Assembly (NCBI GenBank): GCA_943704525.1 | Contig: CALSCQ010000976.1 | Coordinates: forward strand, 1 to 33,494 | DNA from: Pigoraptor vietnamica | Taxonomy: Eukaryota > Opisthokonta > Filasterea | Direction of reading: 5' to 3' | Length of the DNA: 33,494 nucleotides | Shown: positions 21,941 to 33,494 of the stretch, piece after piece | How positions within the stretch are numbered: the first letter of the stretch is position 1 | How the letters are laid out: each line of letters starts with the position of its first letter | Translations under genes and position numbers: made by a program | Notes under the pieces: generated by a model | What the model saw: the letters and a program-made list of their open reading frames with translations, nothing else | What the model was told of the DNA's origin: nothing | Database searches by the model: none

Positions 21941-24432
21941 ACGTTCGCACTCGCATACGTCACAAGGGCGCACAGGGAACCCACCATCAGTGTTTTGGTC
22001 GTGCGGATTGCGGTACCGATAACATCAAAAACACACGCGCGCTCTCGCATAGGGGCGGCCATGGCGACAACAGCGCCGAGAGTGACGAACCGATTGGAGA
22101 TGAGATGGCTCATCGACTCGCTGGCGACGCCACAAATGCGGTGGTCGATGGAAACGTGCGTGAACAGCAGCTCAAACCTGCGCACGCGAGAGGTGGTTGT
22201 GAGAAGACAGACATTACCTGCCGAAGTTTTTTTGTGTGTGTGTGTGTGAGTGAGTAAGTGAGTGAGTGAGTGAGTGAGAGTGTGTTTGTGTGTGTGTGTG
22301 CATGTTTGTGTGTTTGTGTGTGTGTGTGTTTGTGTGTATGTGTGCGCGTGTGTGCGTGTGTTTGTGTGTGTGTGTGTGTGTCCGCGGCAATGAACCACGC
22401 ACCCGCGAAGGACATTCTCGGCAGTTAGCACGCCGAACCGCGGCAGGGGGACCAAAAGAGCTCGGTTGAGGGCGTTCTCGATGAGGCAGTGGCTCCACGC
22501 GAAAAGTGCGTCCCGTCGATACCGTGCCGTGGCGTCATCCAGAGATTCAAACTGCGCGGTTTCCCCCTCCGAAAGGTAATCCAGGAGGGCGGTTATGGCC
22601 TTGCTAACCCAGTCCTTTTCCTCGGCCGACAGCGGCCCATCCGGCGCATCGCCCCTGCCGCCCATCGTCGCCGCACGCGCCTTCTTCACGAGTAGCTCCA
22701 ACAGTCCCCGCTGCTTCATCGCAGGGAGACCGGCAACGCTGACTCCGCTACGGCACTGGACCCACTCGAACACGTAACGCCCGTCGAAAAAGTCGCCGCC
22801 CTCCGCCCACAACGCCATGGCCAAAGGGAGCAAGCCCTCGCAAATGGCGGGGCTAGTGTCCGAATTGTCGACCAACTTGGCGCCGCCGTACACCCTCCCA
22901 AAGCATGCCGCCACGCGCACGATACACCGCGCGGTGTCGATGAGGGTGCGCTGCAGCGCGTGGGCAAGGTGCCGAGTAATCATCGGCGCAATGTTCGGCC
23001 AGTAGCAGCACAGCTCGTGCTCCATGAACGGAGCTGCGCGATCCACGAGACGGGCGACAACTCGCAGGAGAAGCATAATGTCGAAATCCGTCCGTTCGAC
23101 ACCGTTCCTGAGCGCGTTCTCGCAGCCACGCAGATGGCACACGAGGAGGACCGCCAACCCAGGACCGAAGGCCGGAAAGAAGAGCGCATCGAACGCGGGC
23201 GTGCGGCGCGGGTCGTCGAGTATGGATTGCAAGAGCTGCACGAACGCGCCCCTGTCTGTCAAAACGCCGTCGCACGTAATGAGCGTCGCGAGCAGCGGAT
23301 TCAAGCGCCCGTCGCGCACGCAAGCGAGGTCCAGCGCGGCCGAACGCCCCCACTTTTCCTGCGCGAGCATTGCATACACGCTGAGAGTCCACAAGCGCGT
23401 CCACACGGGACTTCGCCCCGTTTCGGCGCCCATTTCGCGCGTGAGAGTTGACTTGAGAACGTCCCAGAGAATAGGCTCGCGCCCCTTCGACGCACTGTCC
23501 GTCGAGGCTCCCTTGCGGCAACCCACAAGTAACGGCAACAAGGGCCGCTTGCTGCCATGCGCATTCCCACCCCTCCCCTCCGCTTTGCCGCTCGGTGTTT
23601 GCGCGCCGGCAGCGGGGTCACAATCGTGCTCGTTGCAGCAGAACGCGTCCCTCTGCTCCAACAGCGCCTCCTGCATGGCGATGGACAATTGGAGGCTTCC
23701 CATCAGGAACACGTGCTCCGTCTCCACGCCTTCGTTGCGGTCCTGCTCGAGCTGTGCGATGCGTCCGCGAAGCACGACGTCGAGTTCGGTGCGAATGCGG
23801 CCCACTTTCGCGACCTCGCGGAGGTATTCGAGGACCTCGGTGATCGTGATCCACTGTTTGTCGACGACCGACAGCGCACACCGCAGGTACATCGCGGGGA
23901 ACTCGGCGACATTCCGATAGAGATGGAGCAGCGCCGTGCACATGACCCCCGCGCGACGGGTCGGCTCTGACGTCGGGACTTCCCCCGTGCCTCCCACGGC
24001 GGCGAAGACGGTCGCCCTAAGCGCTTTGTTTGCGCGCAGCCTGTCGTGCACGGGCTTGGGACAGAGCTGCGGGAACCGGCAGAGGGAGAACACGGGCATG
24101 ATCAGGTACGTTGCCGAGTTCCACCATACGTAGTCGGGCTCGTCGTCGGTGTTGACGGTGTGCAGCGCGAGCCCATCCCACACGCGTCCCCATGCCTTCT
24201 CGTCGACGACGATGCCCGCGAGATCACCGCGCAAGCCCCGCTTGTTAACGGCACGCGCAAGATTGGAGGCGTAGTCCCAAGACTCGTTGATGCGCCGCGC
24301 GCCCTACAAAGTAGCCGAGGGAATGGATCTCGTAAGCATGCGCTCGTATACCCAGGCAACAAAAGCAAACACAGTGCCGAGGGAATGGGTTCCGCAAGTG
24401 TGTGCCCATGCAGCCTACCCCCCCCCCCCCCC

Positions 24433-24471
<39 letters not shown>

Positions 24472-24719
24472 GGCGATCGCAGAGCGATGTGCTCTATCAA
24501 CTCGACCCAGCCAGAGAACAGTTGGGCACTCACAGCGGCGTCAGTACTTGCAACCGCGCGTTCCGGCGCTCCCTTGCTCCAAATCTGCTCATACGCCATT
24601 TCGAGCGCTATTCGCAAGGCCTCGACCATTTGTGCGATGGGTCCACACCGCACACTCTCGAGCGACTTCTCGCTGGCAAAAACCTTCAAATACTCGGACG
24701 CGACCGAGCCGCGCGCCAT
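20637..24719 (-). CDS. Large helical protein with C-terminal MYND zinc finger
   Basis: Six exons on the minus strand: 24534-24719, 22403-24303, 21985-22177, 21636-21740, 21310-21439, 20637-21049. They sum to 2928 bases (975 residues plus stop), with all junctions in frame. An in-frame TAA lies 24 bases upstream of the ATG at 24719. Residues 1 to about 780 are leucine- and alanine-rich and probably form a helical (HEAT/armadillo-like) body; I see no catalytic motif there. A small C/H-rich segment (CCACHFEHH, then HMCPKGEAVC) precedes an Ala/Pro/Ser-rich linker. A canonical MYND finger closes the protein (CAMCGKGDGKLLKCGGC, then RYCSRDCQKAAW, H, C; residues about 929-967). MYND fingers bind proline-rich peptides. 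The weakest joint is intron 21440-21635, whose acceptor (GCCGACAG) lacks a pyrimidine tract; without it the MYND part would be a separate two-exon gene starting at 21412. I favour one gene. Confidence 0.75.
21879..21939 (-). repeat. Poly-A on + (T61 on sense strand) in an intron of the MYND gene
   Basis: Sixty-one A residues on the + strand inside intron 21741-21984, reading as poly-T on the gene's own strand. The flanking exons (ending TKTLM, resuming GEHKVAAMF) join in frame. Confidence 0.9.
22235..22382. repeat. GT-rich microsatellite in an intron of the MYND gene
   Basis: (GT)n with a (GTGA)n block at about 22246-22280, within intron 22178-22402. The downstream exon resumes at FELLFTHVS in frame. 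Confidence 0.85.
24314..24388. repeat. Imperfect direct repeat in intron 1 of the MYND gene
   Basis: GCCGAGGGAATGG occurs at 24314-24326 and again at 24376-24388, with weaker similarity continuing about 18 bases further (CGTAAG versus CGCAAG). Both copies lie in intron 24304-24533, 62 bases apart. Confidence 0.7.
24418..24468. repeat. C16-A35 compound homopolymer in intron 1 of the MYND gene
   Basis: Sixteen C (24418-24433) directly followed by 35 A (24434-24468) on the + strand; T35 G16 on the sense strand. It lies in intron 24304-24533. Confidence 0.9.
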
Positions 24720-25408
24720 TTTTCCGCCCCTCAGTTCCACTTACGCACACGGCGCCCAACGCACAGACGACGTTGCGCAGAGAGAGAGACACGGTTTCAA
24801 TTTACCTCTCAGTTGGCGCGCAGACGGCCCGCCTCGTGACGTCATGATCACGTGATATTTAAACGATCACGTGACCACCAATATGCGACGAGTGCTGGTA
24901 AGACCCCACAAAAGGAAAAAGCCGTAAAAATCACAAGGGAAAAAACACGACTGGACATTTATTAGCCGCTGCTTGTGCCATACATTTTTCATAGTGCCGC
25001 GCATTTATTACGCGCACTTTAAAAGTGTTCCACGAATATTACTAAATTCACTTCGTACGATTTTGAGTTTTTGCGGCTTTTTTTTTTTGCACTTGTGTGC
25101 CTGCTTGTGCTTTCGTCGTTTTACACACACGCACACACACACACACACACACACGCACACACAACGACTGCAAGGCTTCCTTTTTTGCCGTCAACGTAAC
25201 CCATTCGGGGGGCAGTGGCGTCTTGCTTGAAGCGCATCGTGTTTTATAATTGACGACGTTGTTGCGAACACAAGTGCGCGCGGCGGAGGGCGTTGGCAAG
25301 CAGAGGCGACATACGCGTTCGCCGGCACTTGTTCCGTTGATCCATCTCGCCATCGGTTAGTTTGTGCTGCAGTTTTAGCGGATTTGCGGCGCGTGCCGCG
25401 GCGGAGAG
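24720..25408. promoter_or_regulatory. Divergent promoter between the MYND and RegA-like genes
   Basis: 689 bases between two start codons pointing away from each other. It contains two copies of ATCACGTGA (cores 24849-24854 and 24868-24873), an AT-rich stretch with ATTTAAA between and after them, a T-run (about 25079-25088) and a (CA)n tract (25122-25161). In-frame stops before both ATGs (24741-24743 on -, 25376-25378 on +) show that neither coding region extends into it without splicing. Confidence 0.65.
24847..24875. promoter_or_regulatory. Paired ATCACGTGA palindromes, 19 bases apart
   Basis: Two identical nine-base sites with CACGTG cores start 19 bases apart, close to two helical turns, about 130-150 bases upstream of the MYND-gene ATG. 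This is a typical bHLH-type site; binding here is inference. Confidence 0.5.
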
Positions 25409-29995
<4,587 letters not shown>

Positions 29996-31040
29996 GCTGC
30001 CGCCCTCGTTGCGTCATCGCTCAAACGCGCCTCTATTGTCTCTGCGCGGAGTGTGCTCGCGAACGAACGACGGCGGTGCCCGGCAGGCTGGCCTTGCTGG
30101 GTGGCGTGTGTTGCGCTATGTAATATGTGCGTGTGCGTGAGAAATCTCGCTCGACAAATGCTCTCGAGTCGGTTTTCGCCGAGAGAGGCTGCGTCTCCAC
30201 ATGCGTGCGCTCGTTGCGTGCGGCGTTCTCTTGCGTTTGCGCGCCGCTGTCTCTGTGCGTTGTAAAGGCATCCGCAGTGTTGTTCATGTGTGGACGCAGT
30301 GCCACTGCCTCACTGGTGTGTTCCACAGACAGAAATCGGCGGCTCCAGCCCTAGACACGTCCTGCCCACAAGCACGGCACTTTTATTTCAAGCCGCGTGC
30401 GAGGCATTCCATCAACCGCTGCGCACCACGTGCACTGAGGCAACAATTGCCTCGCGTGTTGCGTCGACCCACCCTTCGCGAAAGCTGGTTGTCTTGCCTC
30501 GTCGATTTCATTTTTTTTTTTTTACAAACACCGCTTTCCAACAGCACCAGTTTTTAACACTCTGCCAGGGTACTCATGGTACCCCTGACTCTGCAAAGCA
30601 ATTCTGTCTTCTCGGAAAATACAGAAGAACTGACGTTGTGTAACGAACGGCCAGAAGAGGGCGCCAATCGCGCGCGCACTAATTTTGGCGCGTGATTCAT
30701 TTTTGATTTTCGCGCCACTTCAGTGTGACCACTGGAGTGCGCCGACTGAGTTCGCGTGGGCACACGAATCTGCAGGCGATTTTCACAGCAGCCGATTCCA
30801 TTCAACCAAACAAAAAGTGTACCCACTTTTCATGTGCACGCGCATACTTGCACAGGTGCTCTTCGTCCGCCAACATTCGTCCAGGCGTGCATCTTCCTCG
30901 GCATCGAACGCGGGCCACAACCCACACACATGCCTGGCCTCGCATTTCATGCGTAAGTGGCCCAACGAGGGTCGCACGCCAAGGGACCCACCAGTAACAC
31001 TCTCCGGAATTCGCCGCCCGCACAAGGGCCGTCGTGAAAA
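29996..31040. promoter_or_regulatory. Region between the RegA-like and PIP-box phosphatase genes
   Basis: 1045 bases without a supported gene: the 3' UTR of the RegA-like gene on the left and the promoter of the phosphatase gene on the right. It contains a T12 run (about 30511-30522), a CCAAT at 30664-30668 and two E2F-like sites at 30684-30691 and 30708-30715. Short frames across it lack codon bias, recognisable motifs and splice-compatible neighbours. Confidence 0.6.
30684..30715 (+). promoter_or_regulatory. Two E2F-like sites upstream of the phosphatase gene
   Basis: TTTGGCGC (30684-30691) and TTTCGCGC (30708-30715) both match the E2F consensus TTTSSCGC, in the same orientation and 24 bases apart, about 330-360 bases before the ATG at 31041. 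E2F/DP drives S-phase genes in animals, plants and many protists. Activity here is inferred. Confidence 0.5.
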
Positions 31041-33217
31041 ATGATGTGCCGTCGCCCTTCCGTCGGTTCGGCGGCGCTGGCGAATGGGGGCGCTGTGGAC
31101 GTGCGCAAGCTGTCTGCATCCCTTCGCGCCTTCATCACCCTCGCCGACGACGCGCTTGACGCAGTTCCGCTCGTTCCGGAGGTATGAAGCTGCCGGCGCT
31201 TGATGTCGACGCTGCTTGCGACAGAGTCGAATAATGTCACACTCACCGCATCGCTTGCCGTTCGTTGTTAACAGTACTCTGAGGGTGCCGGTAAGAAAAC
31301 GCCGACGAAGCAGCCGTCAGCGGCCAAGCGAAAGCCCGCGCCCATAAGTGGCCGCGGTTCAAAGAAACGTGAGTAGGCGAAAAAACTGTGTCCTGGCACT
31401 TTCTCAACGCACGAATGCGTGTATTGATGTCTCCGCTCCCTCGCGCCCCCCAGGAAACAAGACGCCGTCGCCCACGCAGCGCAGTTTGCTCTCCTACTTT
31501 TCGCGGAAGGACGTGACGTGCGTGGACGACGCGGATATGGACATGGGTGCGGACGGCGAATCTCTTAGCGATGGTCCGTTGATTGCGGGCGAAAAGGTCA
31601 GTCGGCGCCTGTCGTCGGCGTTTTCGATGGCGGTGGACGACGACGAGCCCAGCGAGCCGTTCGATCTCATTGATGAAACTATGCGAATATGCGACGAAGG
31701 TGGGAACGACTGCTGTCACTCGCTACACTCTGCCAAGCGTCCTCTATCTTGAGTTCGGGACCCCCCCCGTACGCATGAAGACTTCATATCGCCCTCCCTA
31801 GCCCCATTCTTATTCACTCATCCCCTCTGTTACTTCGCAGACATGGATGATGCCGTGGGGAACTCGCGTGCGGGCGCAACGACGCCGGTCGCATTCGACA
31901 TGGAGGAAAGCATGTCCCTGTCGTTCGTGCAGAGCAACCCGCCCACCGCGGCACTGCACCTCGAGCAAGTCGGCGTCACTTTCGGCATTCCGGCGACGCA
32001 AAGCACGACGAGTTCCCAGTCGGACATCGACGTCGGTGTCTCGTTCGACAGCGACGAACAGCGCGCCAAGCAGCGAGAGTGGCTGCGGCAAGAGGAGAGC
32101 GATTTCCTAATGGGCCTTCTCGAGCACACGTCGCTCGACTTTGCGGACCCTCCGGCTGCCCCGTCGCAGGCGTCCACGGGCGCGCTTGATGCGGACGGCA
32201 ACCCGCGCGTGTGTGACCTGTCCCAGGGTGACCTGTCTCGCCGTGACCTGTGCCCGGGTGACGTGGAGGTGAAGGAGCGCGCCGTGCGTGGAATAGGGGG
32301 GCTGGTATCGGCCGCCGAACGGATCGAGAGCGCGGTGGACGCCGCAAACAACGCCAACTTTCGTAACATCGTTACGTCGATTGCGAAGCCTGTTGCGGCT
32401 GGCGATGACGAGGATGAGAACGACTGGAAATTGTTCGCGTGAGTGTTCAGATTGGCCCCTCTGACGAATGGGGCTTGAGTCTCTTGTGTGCGGCGTCGAT
32501 TGCTTCGGTCGGGCTTGAACTGCGTGTCACTCTGCGTGAGCGTGCGTGAGCCTAGTGTGTCCTCGTTGTGAACTATCTTGTTACGTTTTTGCCGAAGTCG
32601 CCAGTGCCTTGCAATTGACTCCCACGTGTCATAATCTCAACGCGCAGCTATCAATTCGTGAAGAAGTGCCGCGACAAGGGCGACTTCCCGCCGTTGGGGA
32701 ACGCGAAGAGCAAGCCGTTACTCCCGCCGAAGTTGCCCACGGCGCCACGCATCACGCTCGTGCTGGACCTCGACGAGACGCTCGTGCACTGCGCGTCCAA
32801 GTACCAGCCGGTGCCGGAGGGAAAGAAGCCGTCGACAGTCCTCACAGTCGAGAGCGAGATGGGCGAGCAGAAGGTGCGTACTGTTGTGTCACGCGCACGT
32901 TTTGTGTCATCATCGCTCTCGTTGACGAAATTAACACTTCGCTTCCATTTATTCACTGCATCTCTGTCGCTGCCCTCTCCCTCTCGCCCTGTGTCTCTGT
33001 CAATAGAGGCGATGGACACACGTCTGTAATGTAAGCTAATCCGACCCACGCTCTCTCTCCCCCCCCTCTCTCTCCCACGCACACAGTTGAACATGTGGCG
33101 CCGGCCGTTCGTGAAGCAGTTTATGCAGCGAGTGGCAAAGCTGTACGAAGTGGTGATATTCACTGCATCGCTGCAGGTGCGTGCTTGCGTCACTCTCCGC
33201 AATGACGTACAGCTTAC

Positions 33218-33260
<43 letters not shown>

Positions 33261-33384
33261 TACATACACACACACTCATACACACACATATACGCGCTCA
33301 CTCTTTTTGCTCGTTCCGTCGGACATTGTAGCCGTACGCAGAGGCCGTCCTCGACGACATCGATCCCAAGCGAGAATACGTGAG
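31041..33384 (+). CDS. FCP1/SCP-type HAD phosphatase with N-terminal PIP box, 3' partial
   Basis: Seven exons are visible: 31041-31181, 31275-31368, 31454-31699, 31841-32438, 32648-32873, 33087-33176, 33332-33384. They give 482 residues in frame; the last ends at a GTGAGT donor and the gene leaves the window. An in-frame TGA at 31035-31037 fixes the start. Residues about 50-85 are Lys/Arg-rich (KKTPTKQ, KRKPAP), a likely nuclear signal. Residues 87-94 (QRSLLSYF) are a complete PCNA-interacting PIP box followed by SRK. An acidic, disordered region of about 260 residues follows. From about 390 the catalytic domain starts: VLDLDETLVHC (nucleophile near D400, general acid near D402), then RPFVKQF, YEVVIFTAS and YAEAVLDDIDP, closest in my reading to CTDSPL2-type Ser/Thr phosphatases. 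I infer a nuclear phosphatase recruited to replication or repair sites. The missing 3' end holds the remaining HAD motifs. Confidence 0.88.
31477..31500 (+). other. PIP box (PCNA-interacting peptide) codons
   Basis: These codons encode QRSLLSYF, matching Q-x-x-(L/I/M)-x-x-(F/Y)-(F/Y) exactly, preceded by TPSPT and followed by SRK. It closely resembles the PIP box of DNA ligase I. Confidence 0.75.
33006..33045 (+). repeat. Intronic repeat element, copy C
   Basis: 40 bases in intron 32874-33086 of the phosphatase gene. It keeps GATGGACACACGTCT and GCTAATCCGAC, the latter with an A in place of the G of copies A and B. Both versions contain a CTRAY branch-point-like core. Confidence 0.65.
33217..33290. 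repeat. (CA)n microsatellite in an intron of the phosphatase gene
   Basis: CA repeats with CATA interruptions in intron 33177-33331. The flanking exons (ending FTASLQ, resuming PYAEAV) join in frame. Confidence 0.85.
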
Positions 33385-33494
33385 GTGAGTGCCACTAACG
33401 ATTACTCCTGCACCTGTTGCACTCGCAACAACATGTCGACTTACCGAGAACGAGAAACATACTGACCCTTCTCCCCTCTCCCCCTCCCACCCCC

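Noticed and set aside
30053-31040. Several short open frames between the RegA-like and phosphatase genes
   Set aside because: None has a recognisable domain, consistent codon use or a splice-compatible neighbour.

Overview
The window is nuclear DNA from a GC-rich, intron-rich eukaryote, most likely a unicellular protist. GT-AG introns of about 90-340 bases (donors mostly GTGCGT or GTGAGT) interrupt most genes, and many introns are filled with (GT)n/(CA)n or long homopolymers. Domain combinations (an SH3/CRIB adaptor, a RegA-type receiver-phosphodiesterase, an EGF-rich secreted protein pair, F-box/Sel1 and MYND proteins) fit an amoebozoan, apusozoan or other early-branching protist. I cannot name the species. 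I saw no tRNA, rRNA, CRISPR array, transposon or virus-derived element.

Layout, left to right. 1-1695 (+): 3' part of an SH3-CRIB-polyproline-SH3 adaptor. 2042-4993 (-): intronless 983-residue membrane protein made of two homologous halves. 5967-11473 (-) and 12314-18497 (+): a divergent, head-to-head pair of paralogous secreted proteins built from alternating Ig-like DUF5011 domains and calcium-binding EGF domains, ending in an unfamiliar tandem cysteine-rich module. I reconstructed them as 15 exons/1136 residues and 16 exons/1381 residues; every splice junction keeps frame. 19382-20287 (+): F-box plus Sel1-like protein with an apparent frameshift near its end. 20637-24719 (-): six-exon, 975-residue helical protein with a C-terminal MYND zinc finger. 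25409-29995 (+): 14-exon, 675-residue RegA-like protein (phosphorelay receiver plus cyclic-nucleotide phosphodiesterase), divergent from the MYND gene. 31041 to beyond the window end (+): FCP1/SCP-type (CTDSPL2-like) HAD phosphatase with an N-terminal PCNA-binding (PIP) box.

The genes do not form an operon, but there are themes: signalling to Rho GTPases and actin (gene 1), phosphorelay control of cAMP (RegA-like gene), and adhesion or matrix (EGF pair). The strongest candidates for something undescribed are the inverted DUF5011/cbEGF gene pair with its new Cys module; the PIP-box phosphatase with two E2F-like sites upstream; a short conserved element repeated in three introns of two neighbouring genes; a RegA-type enzyme that seems to lack the purine-binding glutamine; and clusters of CACGTG palindromes in two promoter regions.
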